DNA of 64,000 nt from Molossus alvarezi (GCA_037176705.1 CM073886.1:123962501-124026500); one strand, 5' to 3'. Counted from the first letter of the stretch, positions 33,311 to 45,655 are shown. Notes: generated by a model from the sequence alone, not told the origin. Program-made: numbers and translations.

Positions 33311-33774
33311 GTTATTATGAGAGCTGTTAAATAGTGTATTCAAGGACTCACAGCCAGGAACTGTGAGCACAGGGATTCAGACTCCAGTCCATCTAAAGTT
33401 CCAAAGTCCAAAAACGGTCTCATTCCTCTCTGTATCCCCACAACACCTGAACCAAGGCCAGGGTTTTAATATATATTTGGGGAATGAAGGTTGGCACTGA
33501 GCTGAATACTGTGAATAGGGATTTTCAACGAAGTGATACTCTCAGCAGGAGTTTGTCTCCGTACCGAACTGCATGTGTATTTGTGGCTTGGGGGCCAGGA
33601 ACCTGAGCAGGAGATGAAAACCAGATGAGAGAAGCATTTTCCAGCTTGAATTTTGCTCCTTTAATTTACTACCCTATATCTGATTAGCTGAAACATCTTG
33701 TTTTCTACCTTGCCTTCCTTGATCACTTTTTAAATCGCCATGATGTCCTCAAAATCTCAGTCAACCTTCAAAGG

Positions 33775-34034
33775 CCCTGGCCAGTTTGGCTCAACAGTTC
33801 GAGCGTCGGCCTGTGGACCAGGGAGTCCTGGGTTCGGTTCCCGCTAAGGGCACGTACCTTGGTTGCAGTTTGTCCCCAGCCCTGGTTGGGGTTGTGTGGG
33901 TGGCAACCAGTCAATGTGTCTCTCTCACATCGATGTTTCTCTTTCTCTCTTCCTCCCTCTCTCCCTCCTGCTCCTATCTGAAATGCAAAAATATCTGTGG
34001 GTGAGCATAAAAACAACAACAAGAAAAAAAACAC
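33775..34034 (+). mobile_element. VES SINE
   Basis: A full-length copy with head CCCTGGCCAGTTTGGCTCAA, B box GGTTCGGTTCC and tail ATCTGTGGGTGAGCATAAAA plus an AAC/A-rich end. The flanks share a weak TCAAAGGC / CCAAGGC duplication. Confidence 0.92.
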
Positions 34035-34289
34035 CAAGGCCTCAGGAAGGAAGACCAGGGAGAGTTTAGTGTTGGGGTGGGGTGAGAATAGGAGAAGATA
34101 TGTCCTGCCCTGTGCCTCCAAGAATATCATAACCGCAGAGAACGCCAAGCCTGGAGCACAGCAGCATAAAGAAATAACACCCAAGTTTGCTCACCACCTG
34201 GAGGAATGTCCGTCTCTGGGGAAGCATTCTTTTACTCTATATTTTATGATTCATATCCTAGATCTATAATTTATGCTTGATTTTATACT

Positions 34290-34520
34290 AAGAGGTTGCA
34301 TAGCAGAGTGGTTAATCAGACAGATTCAGGAGCCAGACTGCCTGGGTTTGAATCTTACTAGCTATTTAATCAAGGTCAAGGAACACACATTCTCTGGGCT
34401 TTAGTCGGGTTACCTCTATCATGGAAATAATAAGGCCATGTCACAGGACTGTTCGGGAGAAGAAACAAATTAATATTCACAAAGCACATTATAGAGCACC
34501 CAGTACCTAGGAGGGTTTCC
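34290..34520 (+). mobile_element. MIR SINE
   Basis: AGAGTGGTTAATCAGACAGA, CTGCCTGGGTTTGAATCTTA, ATCATGGAAATAATAAGGCC and AGCACCCAGTACCTAG follow the MIR order from head to tail. Confidence 0.8.
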
Positions 34521-34779
34521 TGTTTTTATGAAGCAAGTCAAGCCGTAGAAATCAGCTAGTCTACCTCTTCCATTCTGTTGGTGAGGAACAGAAACCAAAG
34601 GATTTAAGTGACTTCCTGTTTAGTTATAGCAACTTCACATCTCAAATTTTACAGGGGAAACCCCAGGAAACACACTAATCCATTGTCAAACTCCATGTCC
34701 CGGTTTTAATGAAGAGAGTATGGAAGTGGTTGATTTGGAATTGGAACTAATCTCAGATGTCAGCCGGACCTGGGGGCAG

Positions 34780-34985
34780 GGCAGTGTCTTGCTTAAGAAC
34801 CCAGGCTCTGGGATTATTGACTTGGGTTCCAACTTTGACTTTGCCACTTACTAGCCGTGTGATCTACCTACTCAGTTTTCTTCATCTATAAAATGCAAAT
34901 AATAGCGGTACCGATTTCTCACAGGGTTTTGTTCTTCAAAAAAGGATTAAACGGGCTAATGTGTGTAACGTTCTGAGATCGAGAA
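34780..34985 (+). mobile_element. MIR SINE
   Basis: TTGCCACTTACTAGCCGTGT and TCAGTTTTCTTCATCTATAA with AATGCAAATAATAGCGGTAC are clear MIR landmarks. It is the second MIR in the same orientation within 500 bp. Confidence 0.8.
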
Positions 34986-35699
34986 TTGCAGGTCTGCGAT
35001 CATGGCTTTTTCCAATTTATTAGTCACATAACATCATTTCTCCAGGTGACCAAACTGCGATGTTGCAATTGTTAATGTCACATCCTACTTTTAAATCGGT
35101 GTGACCGCTGGATAACGTAATCAAGTTGGTATGTTTGGGTTTACTTTATCTCCACTCAAACTTTTCACTGGATGTTCAAGGACAGGTTAAGAAAGAGCAC
35201 GTTCGTGTGCAGGACACTGAAGATGCTATGACAACATCTGAGCTTACTAATACGTCTGGCAAATCAGTAGCCTGAACTGCAACTGTTTCATCACTTGTGT
35301 GGACTGCTTAGCTTTAGAGGTTGGTTGGTTATTATCACTGTTGGTAAGTTCGTTAGCTAAAAATCGTTAACACCTAGATACGCCTTGTTCTTAACCATAA
35401 TAGCCAGATTTCTTCCTTAATGATAATGATGGAAAGTAAAAAATGATTTAAAAATTTTTTGATATTCTCTCTTCTTGACTTTTTGTAGGTTAAATATCCA
35501 TTCCATGTTCTAGGGCTTTTTTTTTAAAAAACAAGAATAAAAAATAGGGTAGGGGCAATCATCATTGTATACGAGAGTGAAAAGTAAGCCTGCTCTAAGA
35601 CCCAAAGCTCCAAGCCCTCGTCCTCCAGTTCTAGGGAGATTATACATCCTGATTCACCAGTTCACCATGAGCTTATGCCTCTTGCTCTGGAATAATAAT
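34986..35699. other. non-coding sequence without recognised elements
   Basis: No gene or repeat family was recognised. Confidence 0.4.
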
Positions 35700-36190
35700 A
35701 ATCCCCCTTGCACTCTCAAAATCGACACACTTTAAACAATAAATTACATGGTAAACTCACCCAGGTCTTCACTAGAAGAAACCACTGTTATCAGTTTCTT
35801 ATGTATATATCTAAGCTATGCATATACAAATACATATAAACACATACACACGCACACACATCCTGCTTGTCTCAAGTGAAACCCCTGCTTAGTACCTTGC
35901 TTTTTTCCAGAACTGATAGTCAGCTGATACACACCAGGATGGTTGGATGTCTGATCAGCAAACATTCTGATTGCTTAATACCTCCAGTTGATAAATTTTC
36001 AATATTAACTCTGCTTTTTCCCCCTTGCCAATTGATCTTTATCAGCGTATAGGATTTGCAGAATCTTTAAAAAATAAACTCTGTTTTTTAGAACAGTTTT
36101 AGATTTACAGAAAAATTGCAAAGGTAATAGAGAGTTCTCATATACTGTCCACCCAGCAACCCTGTGACTGACACTTTACATTAGTTTAGA
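35700..36190 (-). mobile_element. probable L1M 3' fragments, antisense
   Basis: CCACTGTTATCAGTTTCTTA followed by CTATGCATATACAAATACAT, and further right AACAGTTTTAGATTTACAGA and ACTGTCCACCCAGCAACCC, resemble antisense 3' regions of old L1M elements. Two separate fragments are possible. Confidence 0.4.
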
Positions 36191-36730
36191 GGACTTTTTA
36201 ACTTTTAATGATTTTAAGATCGGGTTTCTATTTATGCTTAAGAAGAGGTATTTCACAATCTGGAAGACTTCAGAGTTTAAGATATTTTAAGTAAAACAAA
36301 AATTTTATCTTAGATTATTTGCAATTTTCTTTTCAAAGTCATTTGAAGCAATTCATCATTATTTCCATCTATGGACCTATATAACGTTTAGCCAAAACTA
36401 CATGCATCGCTCCATAATTATACAGCTGTAATTGTAGAAATGCTCTTGATACAAATAAAATTTCTCTAGTTCCCCCAGATATTTTCCCACTTCCTTAGAA
36501 TTCTATACCTTCACTGGTAAAAACTTAGCACATCTGTCCTAGCCCTGGGAAGTTGACTGTTAGCAAATACATCACCTGGTTTTCCACTTAAGGACTCCAG
36601 AATCCAGAAATATGTGTGTGTATAAATAAATAAATAAACATATATATACATATATACACATATGTACATATATGTATATATATTTGCTTTTAGCAATGTA
36701 CATAAGGGTGTGAGTCAAGTACATATTTAA

Positions 36731-36972
36731 ATATTTTTTTTTATCCTTATCCGAGGACATTTTTCCATTTTTTGTTCAGATGGAGTGGGAGGGAGAAAGA
36801 GAGAGAGAAACATCGACACGAAAGGGACACATCGAGTGGTTGCCACCCGCACAACCCAACCAGGGCCGGGGACAAACTGCAACCAAGGTACGTGCCCTTA
36901 GAGGGAACCAAACCCGGATCTCTCTGGACCACAGGCCGATGCTCTAACCACTGAGCCAAACCGGCCAGGGCT
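36731..36972 (-). mobile_element. VES SINE
   Basis: Reverse-oriented full copy from TATCCTTATCCGAGGACATT to GAGCCAAACCGGCCAGGGC. The 13-bp duplication AGTACATATTTAA is exact at 36718-36730 and 36975-36987. Confidence 0.95.
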
Positions 36973-37166
36973 CTAGTACATATTTAAGCAAAGGCTGAGA
37001 TGGCCTTTAGTATAGACATCAAGGAAATGTTTTCTTTGATAGCAAATTCATCTATATATTTTATATGGAAATTAAAAATATTGTTTTACTATTATTGATA
37101 ACAGGGTTTTAGATTTATTTTTATAGTAGTCATGCTTTTTAGTCTATCTTGGATATTAGGCTAATC

Positions 37167-37619
37167 CAGTGGTTCTCAGCCGGGGTACTTTTGGCAACAT
37201 CTAGAGACATTTCTTTCTTTTTTTTTTTTATCTACACCTGAGGACATTTTCCCATTTTTTGTTCAGATAGAGTGGGAGGGGGAGAGAGAGAGAGAGAGAA
37301 ACATTGACATGAAAGGGACACATTGAGTGGTTGCCACCCACACGACCCAACCAGGGCTGGGGACAAACTGCAACCGGGGTACGTGCCCTTAGTGGGAACT
37401 GAACCCAGGTCTCTAGGGACCGCAGGCCGACGCTCTAACCGCTGAGCCAAACCGGCCAGGGCAACATCTAGAGGCGTTTCTGAAGGAAATGAGTGATGGA
37501 GGGAGTGCTCCTGGCACCTAGTGAATAGAGCCCAGGGATGCCGCTGAACACAATGCACAGGACAGCCCTGCACATTAGAGCATCATCAGTCCAAACAGTG
37601 CTGATGTTGAGAAGACCTG
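37167..37619 (+). mobile_element. MER20 hAT-Charlie element split by a VES
   Basis: The left end CAGTGGTTCTCAGCCGGGGT precedes the VES. After it come GAGGCGTTTCTGAAGG, CCTGGCACCTAGTGAATAGA, GCCCAGGGATGCCGCTGAAC, AATGCACAGGACAGCCCTGC and TGTTGAGAAGACCTG. The joined sequence follows MER20 from end to end. Confidence 0.87.
37215..37461 (-). mobile_element. VES SINE nested in MER20
   Basis: A reverse-oriented full copy. It is flanked by a 20-bp duplication of MER20 sequence, CAACATCTAGAGACATTTCT at 37195-37214 and CAACATCTAGAGGCGTTTCT at 37462-37481, with two A/G differences. Confidence 0.96.
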
Positions 37620-37689
37620 AGCTAATCCTATTGCTCTTGGATTACGGAAAACACCTTACCAGAACGTCTGCTTTGGAAAAGTAATATTT

Positions 37690-37910
37690 AAAAAATTTTT
37701 TAAGTTTGAGTTGACATATAAAAGTATATTAGTTTCAGGTGTATGACATAGTGACGAGACAGTTATATTCCTTACAAAGTGATCACCCTGATGACTCTAG
37801 AACCCACCTGTCACCACACACGATTATTACAAAAGTATTGACTATATTCTCTCTGCTGTACTTTATGACCCTGTGACTATTTTCATAACTGCCAATTTGT
37901 ACAGAGTCTG
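37690..37910 (-). mobile_element. L1MA/L1MB-type 3' UTR fragment, antisense
   Basis: GAGTTGACATATAAAAGTAT, TATTAGTTTCAGGTGTATGA, CATAGTGACGAGACAGTTAT and ATTGACTATATTCTCTCTGC match the antisense 3' UTR of these old L1 subfamilies. Confidence 0.72.
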
Positions 37911-38299
37911 CTTTGTGTTTTTTATAATAGAGTACACTCTAAAACCTATAAATAGAAACCAAATAATACAAAGGCGACCACTAGAGAGTGTTTTTAAAGT
38001 TCCTTGTCATCAACAGGCTCATCTCTGTTAAGCGTCCTTTTGTAAAGTGCGGAGGACAAAAACACCCTTGGGTCACGGACACCTAATGCATTTGAAGTAA
38101 CTCTGAAGCCGAGTTCACGCCTTGAGTTCTGTCTGTGTCACTTCTGAAAGGGAAGCAGGAGGGGAAGGGACCACTTTTCCAGACACTGTTCTTTTTCCCG
38201 AGGGAGGGTGAAGATAGGGGATACAGAAAATGGAGTCCCTCACCCAAGCTACTAAAATGATTAACACTGTGAAGGCTGAGACGTGAGAAAGACTATCCT

Positions 38300-38752
38300 T
38301 TTTCTGACTAGGTTGGAAACTTAAAAATTTTGAACTTTCTAGTACTGTGACAAGGTTTGATCCATATACTGTGACATCTGGACATATATCAAAGCCCCTG
38401 ATGACCCCCTGAAGGACTCATACCCAGACCACCTGACATCTATTATCCAGACCACTGGATGTGATCAGACCTCCTGGTACCCATCCTTTAGACCAGCTGG
38501 CATCCCTCATCCAGACTGACTGACATCTGATAACTGTCCCAGACCAATCTTGGGCTAAGAATGCAGGACTGAATATTCTCAAGAATGCATTTTTTAAAAT
38601 AAAAATTCTTAATGTTTCTTTCTTCTTTGGAACATTTCTGGGTTTTTACCTAGCTGTGTTCTCAGTTTACAAACTCTAAGACCCTTGAATAAATCTTTAT
38701 CATTTATTTCTACCCACAACCCCCAGACTCTTTTTGAGTTCATTCAACATTC
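38300..38752 (+). mobile_element. possible ERV1-type solo LTR
   Basis: The stretch ends with TTCTCAGTTTACAAACTCTA, then CCCTTGAATAAATCTTTATC and ATTCAACA. An AATAAA signal followed by such a region resembles the R/U5 part of gammaretroviral LTRs. The body has repeated short GACCACCTGACATC-like motifs. No internal retroviral genes lie nearby. The left boundary is uncertain, so this is a tentative call. Confidence 0.45.
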
Positions 38753-38874
38753 CCTAGATAAAGCTCATTGGACAAGAGAAGAAAAGTTCACTTAATTGCC
38801 TGTCATGCTTTTAATTAAGAGGGAGACAGTAAATAACAATAGTTGACTCAAATTGGTGTATCTCCCTTCTTCCC

Positions 38875-38887
38875 TCCTTTCTTTCTT

Positions 38888-38928
<41 letters not shown>

Positions 38929-38943
38929 CTCTCTCTCTCTTTC
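38875..38943 (+). repeat. (CT)n-rich microsatellite
   Basis: TTTC units are followed by CT repeats broken by GT. Confidence 0.9.
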
Positions 38944-39707
38944 ATCATTAATCAATTTTGCTGGGTATGGGTTTTTTGTTGTTGTTGTTATGTTGAGGTA
39001 ACATGTCAATACCCATAACTTATTTGATCTGAATTGCTGGTTCATCTCATAGAACACAATCAGTTCCTACCATTACCACCATTTCCCAGAACAGAACCCC
39101 AGGAGCAGTGGCCTTGGGGGATTACATGAGGCTGCAAGAAGGTACAGAGGTAAAGAGGAAATGTTTCAGGAAGTTAGCCCAGTCTTGCCCAAGTCATCAG
39201 AAATTGTAACCAGGGTGTATAGAAGAGGGAGAGAGCCGGTGAGGGGCGCTAGGGGGCTGACTCATGTTGCTCAAACTTAGGATCCACTTGGCCAAGGATT
39301 GACCAGAAAGTACAACAGAGAGACGGGGAAGACAGAAAGTTCTTTGTGACGCCAGATGAACCTACCCTCCTTGGGGTAGAAGAAAGGCTGGTGAAACGCT
39401 GTAGTAGACTCAAGCAGCTCAGGTTTTCATAGAGCACAACAGTCAGCCTCACTGATTTGCACTGTCTGGGTTAAAGTAAATACCAGCTGTGTTCCCATGA
39501 CCCCGTCCTCTACACACACCACGTCCTCTGAAACCTCACACGCACGCACGCGTGCAGAGTGGTAAGTTGTTTTTTTTCTGTAAAGAGACTTGATTTGCTC
39601 TACCTAGTAAACTTGGAAAAGGGGCCCATTTTAATCTGAAAATCAAGTTTTTAAAAACTCTTTATTGTTAGCCACGACATAGCAAAACTACTCTGTGTTT
39701 AGCTGTA
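38944..39707. other. non-coding sequence without recognised elements
   Basis: No gene or repeat family was recognised. Confidence 0.4.
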
Positions 39708-39719
39708 AAAGTAGCGTTA

Positions 39720-39982
39720 TGCCCTGGCCGGTTTGGCTCAGCAGTTAGAGCATCGGCCTGCGGTCCTGAGAGACCCGGGTTCGGTTCCCGCTAAGGGCAC
39801 GTACCTCGGTTGCAGTTTGTCCCCGGCCCTGGTCGGTCGTGCGGGTGGCAGCCACTCGATGTGTCCCTTCACGTCGATGTTTCTCTCTCTCTCTCTGTTC
39901 CTCTCTCTCCCTCCCACTCTACCTGAACAAAGAATGGGAAAATGTCCTCGGGTGAGGATAAAAAAAAAAAAAATTTTTTTTT
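39720..39982 (+). mobile_element. VES SINE
   Basis: A consensus-like copy with head GCCCTGGCCGGTTTGGCTCA, B box GGTTCGGTTCC and tail TGTCCTCGGGTGAGGATAAA followed by poly-A. The duplication AAAGTAGCGTTA is at 39708-39719 and 39983-39994. Confidence 0.96.
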
Positions 39983-40238
39983 AAAGTAGCGTTACTGGAA
40001 GTTGGCTGAAATGCAGTCCTTGTGAGCACACCCTTCACCAGATGGTAGTTGGTGAGGTCCCCATAGCGAATAAAACTGCAGTCATCCTTACCAACACTGT
40101 CTGAAGACTTCCATCGTTTCCCCAATGGGATGTGAAACAGGGACCTGCTTTTATTTTCTTCCTCAGGAAAGCACCCCTCTGCCACCATCCACCCAAACAA
40201 GCACAGCCCTGAGCCCTGGCACATTGCTTTCCATCACA

Positions 40239-40365
40239 CAGGGTGAGGCAACAGGAGGTTTATAGTTGTTCTCGTGGAAACAGAATACAATGAATACGTA
40301 ATAAGACAAGAATAAACTCTGTGTTTCCCGCACGACAACGGGAAACCTGCGCTGGCCCCGCTCTG
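40239..40365. mobile_element. mariner-like MITE, 127 bp, second copy
   Basis: The left end CAGGGTGAGGCAACAGGAGG with GTTTATAGTTGTTCTCGTG pairs with the reverse complement of the right end, CAGAGCGGGGCCAGCGCAGG with TTTCCCGTTGTCGTG. The middle shares AGAATAAACTCTG with the copy at 8418-8545 and the overall length is within one base. The extent of the family is unknown to me. Confidence 0.68.
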
Positions 40366-40969
40366 TGTGTATTAACCGTAGTGGCTGATGGGCTGACCGG
40401 ACTTGAATTTTACCCTGCTTGATCACACCAATAATAGTTGGAGACCCGATTTCCTGAGCTTCTTAGAGTGTGGAACCCTAGTCGGGAATCTGTTTAAGAG
40501 CTGAGAGTCTCGACTCCATGGCCAATAGTCCATGGACGGGTCCAGTGGGAGGCTCTGCGGCTGGAGAGAGCACCAGGCCCCCTTCTGGAGGACGTGGGAG
40601 CATGCTGTTGGGGCTGCTGCCGATGGGCAGACACAGGTAGTGGAGGCTGTGGTGTTAACCCTGACTGTGACACCCCTGACATTTGTTTCGGTGACCTGTG
40701 AGGGTGGAGATGGACCAGCAGGCAACCCCAGAGTGGGGTCTCTCTGGGAACTGTGCGTGTGGCTTCCCTCGGGAAATGGCCTGAGCACTCTGGCAGGAAA
40801 CCTTTATCCACCCTCTGTGACCTCGGGCACGCTGCTCTGGCCCTGTCCTGGCTCTGCTGGGTTCTCTCTCCGGGGGAAACTGAAATGGAGGAAACTAGAG
40901 AGTTCAGCAGTGGGTAAAGCTTAGACGACGCTGGCCCACCTTCCAAAGACGGCGTCACCTGGAACTGCA
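40366..40969. other. non-coding sequence without recognised elements
   Basis: Overlapping open frames of up to 158 codons occur on both strands at 40423-40970. None has recognisable protein features, and no repeat family was identified. Confidence 0.4.
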
Positions 40970-41038
40970 TATTGATCAGCCAGGCTCTGGTGTATTGATC
41001 AGCCAGGCTCTGGTGTATTGATCAGCCAGGCTTTGGTG
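40970..41038 (+). repeat. three tandem copies of a 23-bp unit
   Basis: The unit TATTGATCAGCCAGGCTCTG + GTG is repeated at 40970-40992, 40993-41015 and 41016-41038. The first two are identical and the third has one C-to-T change. Each contains the palindrome TGATCA. Confidence 0.97.
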
Positions 41039-42765
41039 TACCCTCTGCCTTTCAAGACCAAGAGCTGGAAAATCACCATAATTATACAAATTGTAACCTT
41101 CAGACCTTCACTCCCTGGTTATCCTACCGAACAGCTTCCGCACAAACCCACTTTTGACTGTGTTGTGGCCTCCGATGGCTTAGGCAAACATGCATGAGGA
41201 AGTTCAGTGTGACTTTGCATGTGTCTCTGAAGTTGGCTCTGATCTAAGCCTTTGACTTCCTGATGCTGACGAAATGGTGGTAGAATGCAGAGAGGGTGGA
41301 CGTGGGACAGAACCACAAAACAGCCCTGAAGTCATTTATTTTTGTTGTTCTAGGTTTTCACAGTTTTTCAACAAATTTAGCTCACATTTCCTTAGGATAT
41401 AATTAGCCTGCGTTAACTAAATATACCGAATTGGAGGACAGTTATTTCCATGTTGACTAATGAACACGCAGATAATTGAAAACTCTTGTCATAGATCTCT
41501 CTCCAACGGCTTATGTGGGTTCCAGAGTGATACTGAGGGTGCGCGCACCCCTGGAAGTCCTTTCATTTTCCTGTACCTGCAACTCCGTCACCCCAAAGAG
41601 ATCTTGATTTCATCTACTACTTCTTATGCTCATTCTACTTTCAAATATCAATAGCATAAAGCAGCGAAAGAAAACTCACTTGGCTAAAAACATGAAGTTT
41701 GAAAGAAAACTGTTTAGTGGCAGAGAAACGTTGTCTGACGTGGGAAAAACAACATAGAAATATTCACTGCCCTTTTTTTCCAGCCTCCACGTCCCTCTGA
41801 ACACACGTGAATACACATATGCACACTGACACGCGTCTGGGCAGTGAGCTCCTTCTCCGTACCTGACAAGTTAGAAACCGAAAGCGTGTGGTGTCCATGG
41901 AGCGGGGTGGGGGGGGGAGGGGCTCTCTGTGGGGTTTTCTGAACACTTCCTTCCCGGCATGTGGAAGGTTCTGCGTGAGGAGAACAGCCCAGAAAAGGCA
42001 GATTCAACAAACGAATCGAGGCAGGTGGCAGCTTCCACACGTCGGAAGCGTATGAATTATTTCTAATGCTTAATGCACACTTCTGATAAGCCATGTGCAA
42101 CATTTTAAAATCTTGTATATTATTTGTTCTTTATATATTAAAATTGTGTATTAAATCCAAAAAAAAAAGGACAGGTGGCAGCTGCCAGTCAATGTGGGAC
42201 CCACAGTTTGATTTGAAGAAAAAAAAAGGAGACATTAGAAATGGGGTTATAGAAGAATCCAGAGATGGGTAACATTCTGAAACCTCACTCCACAGAATAT
42301 GACGATGTGAAACCCTCCCCCTAATTTCCTCCATTCCCATTCTACTTATTCTTCTTGTAAGCTTTGAAGACAATGCATTCACTATTGAGCAATCAGGATT
42401 TAAAACTATCGCCCCCTCCCACCTCTTGCCTCGCTGTTTCTCCTTATAAGTCACAGTAACAGGGCTTCACCGCAAGAGGAGCGATCTTGCTCACCTTTGT
42501 CATCACAGGGCTCGTTCCTGTGGGTCGCACCTTTTCTCATTAAAATTGCGATGTTCAAAATTTCAAGCTTTTCATGGTATATATCCTGTTCTTAGCACCT
42601 AGCCTCTTCCCACGCCCCCCACTTTTCCGCGGTGCTGGATGGCTCCAGCTCCCCGGGTCTTTGCCGTGCACCCACTCATGCGTTCCTTCATTTTCTCCTG
42701 AGGGCGCTGGGGGTCCTTGCTCATGGGCTGGCCATAGTGTGTGGCACTTTGCCTCTGTCCAGTTT
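41039..42765. other. non-coding sequence without recognised elements
   Basis: No gene was recognised. A G-rich run lies at about 41905-41922. Part of 42420-42560 could derive from an old LTR but lacks clear ends. Confidence 0.4.
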
Positions 42766-42778
42766 AAAGTCTGTGCTC

Positions 42779-43053
42779 GCCCTGGCCAGTTTCCCTCAGC
42801 AGTTAGAGCATCGGCCCAGGGAACGGAGAGATCCGGGTTCGGTTCTCACTGAGGGCACGTGCCTCGGTTGCAGTTTGTCCCCGGCCCCGGTTGGTGTTGT
42901 GTGGGTGGCAACCAGTTGATGTGTCTCTCTCATGTCAATGTTTCTCTCTCTCTTCCTGCCTCTCTCCCTCTTCCTCCCTCTCTCCCTCCTGCTCTATCTC
43001 AAGATAAATGCAAAAATGTCCTCAGGTGAGGATAAAAAAAATTAAATGAAAAA
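42779..43053 (+). mobile_element. VES SINE
   Basis: The head GCCCTGGCCAGTTTCCCTCA, B box GGTTCGGTTCT and tail TGTCCTCAGGTGAGGATAAA are present. The duplication is AAAGTCTGTGCT at 42766-42777 and AAAGTCTATGCT at about 43054-43065. Confidence 0.94.
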
Positions 43054-43065
43054 AAAGTCTATGCT

Positions 43066-44205
43066 TTATTAAGATAACTTATTCCAGGGTACAAATGACC
43101 TCAATCCCCTCCCCCCCACCGAAAACCATGTACACTTGTATAGTTAGCAAAAAAGCCTGGAGTTTGGTATTCTACACTTATTGCTAATTTTACCATTAGA
43201 ACTATTCATCGCATTTTAAAACAAAATTTTACATACAGTATCTCATGTGGTTGTCCTAAAGCCTGGCTATTTATTATTTTTATAGAAGGCAAACTTAGTG
43301 CAAGTACATGGTAGACAGGAGAACCTAAGTTTTGACTGAATTCTTTGTCAATACACCAAAGAAAGCATGACTTCATCTTTCTCTTCTTTGGTTACTATTT
43401 TGAGTTTAATTCTTTTAATAGTTTCCTTCTGATCCAAAAAGCTTTCTATTGACCCCAGTAATTGACCTTCCGTCTGAGGGTCCCTAGTCACTGCAGGTGA
43501 TGGGTTAACATTTTTGTTCTGCCCACGGTGGCAATGAGCAGATCTGAGAAGGGCAAGGAAATGGGGCAGGACCGGGACGTGGGGCTTTAAGCCAAAACAT
43601 CCTGATCGGCTTTGAAACCTGGCAGGCCATTTGGAAAGGGGAGCCAGCTGGAGAAGACCGGCACAGCTGCTTGCTTTTTTGATGCCGGGTCTGAGTGTGT
43701 TGCTGCAGGGGTGAGGTGTTTAGGTAGATGATGACATTTTTCTTTTCCCCCAAATTATCTCCCAGAGTCAGTGACATGAGTCATCCAATGAGCAGTTCCG
43801 GGGCCCAGGGGCAATATTCTGGTTCCACCATTGTCACCCTGGGATGGTGTTTATAATTCATCTGGCTTTAGCTTAAAACTCATCACCAGAGGGACGTTGA
43901 AGGGTGTGGACCAATGTGGCTAGGGAATGAGGCTTTGGTTTGGGAAGTCCCGTGGCAAAAGTCAGACTGATGACAATGCATTCCTATAAAATACACGTTT
44001 CTGTCTAGGTGATAGACAAGCAAAAAGAAATTTTATTATTGTTTTAAAGAAATGTTTTTAAAGTAACATCTATGGTTAATTTAGAGAACAGAAATAGAAA
44101 AATGAAACAAACCGGAATCCCTTCCTATTCTATACTTTTCTAAATACTAAATGAGTTGCTAAGAATAAAAATACCAGAGATTTGCCTATTGTTTCAAAAT
44201 GATTT
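43066..44205. other. non-coding sequence without recognised elements
   Basis: No gene or repeat family was recognised. Confidence 0.4.
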
Positions 44206-44209
44206 CTTT

Positions 44210-44940
44210 TAATTAAACATTTTAACCACTTCACACCCATTAGCATGGCTATGGTCGAAAAGCATAAAATAACAGGTGTTGGCGAGGCTATGAAGAACTG
44301 AGCCATGGGCATTGCTGATAGGAATACAAAGGCACCGACACTGGGGAAGACAGTACAGTGGTCCCTCACAAACTGAAAAATAGAGTCACCAAGTGATCTA
44401 TCAATTCCACTGCTGGGTACATGCCCCAAAGAAGCAGGGACTCAAATAGATACGTGTACACCTGTGTTCACAGCAGCATTATTCTCAATAACCAAAAGTT
44501 GGAAACAACCCAAGTGTCTCCCATGGAGGAATGGAAAACAGAGTGTGTTATATACAGAGGCTGGAATATCGTTCAGTCTTAAAAAAGAAGGCAATTCCGA
44601 TAGGTGCTCTAACACGGATGCTCACCTTCGGGAAAAGGTCAATGCGCAGTGAAATAAGCCAGTCACAAAAGGACAAGTACTGTGTGGTTGCACTCAAGTG
44701 CCTCAAAGAGCCAAATTCATAGGAACAGAACTCAGAATGGTGGGCGCCAGGGGCTGGGGGAGGAGGGGATGGAGTTGGTGTTTATTGGGTATGGAGTTTC
44801 AGCTGGGCAAAGTGGGACATTCTGGATTAGGTGGCGGTGGTCGCACGGTGTGAATGTACTAAATGTCACAGACCCGTACACTTAACAAAGGTAAAAAAAG
44901 CAAATTCTACGTTACGAATATTTTACCACAATAGAAACAC
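44210..44940 (+). mobile_element. old L1M 3' end (ORF2 remnant plus 3' UTR)
   Basis: Corrupted ORF2 C-terminal sequence is recognisable: ACTTCACACCCATTAGCATG, GGTGTTGGCGAGGCTATGAA, CAATTCCACTGCTGGGTACA, TTCACAGCAGCATTATTCTC and GTTGGAAACAACCCAAGTGT. A 3' UTR with AGAATGGTGGGCGCCAGGGG follows, ending near TTTTACCACAATAGAAAC. Many indels break the frame. Confidence 0.88.
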
Positions 44941-45636
44941 TCAGAAAGAAAGAGTTCACTGGTATTTGGAGAAGTATCAATTGAAATGAAAACTCTTTGT
45001 AAATAATGAAATTGCTTCACTATTTCCCCACAGTGAGATGTTTTCCTTCTCTTTGTCTAAGTTATAGTGATTGTAGATAAAATGAAGCGACTCAAAAGGG
45101 AGGAGGAAATGGCATTTCGATAACATCGTGCTTGTATATATGCATTTTATGCTCCAGAAAAAAACGTTATTTCATTCAAAGTGTTTTTTAAAACTTCGAT
45201 AACATTTTAAGTGACTTAAGTGTGGCTAAAATGTAACAGAGGACCAATGCCAAATTTCTAATATGAATAAAAACAATAAAAAGCTCCTGGAGAAATATAA
45301 CAGTACCCCTCACTGACTGAGGTTATCGTTGGACGGATGGGTTAACGAAGGTATTTGAATAGTCTCGTTTGAGGTGAAGGCAGGGGAAGCGGAGGATGTG
45401 GTTGCATTATCCTGAGGGTTACTTCTCATGCTGCACATGCTATATGAGCCGATCCCTCTTGCTGTACCCCTCTGAGGGTTTCTTTACGGACAATCGCCAG
45501 CCCAGCCAGCCACGTCTACTACTGCGAGGGTGACCCATGGTGTATTCAAGTACAAAAATGATTAAAATTCTGGATCCTCTGGGATCCTCACCTCTCTTGC
45601 TCTGATCCTCGTATCTTTACTGATCAGCTCCTACTA
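44941..45636. other. non-coding sequence without recognised elements
   Basis: No gene or repeat family was recognised. Confidence 0.4.
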
Positions 45637-45655
45637 AAAGAGCTACAGACATTAC

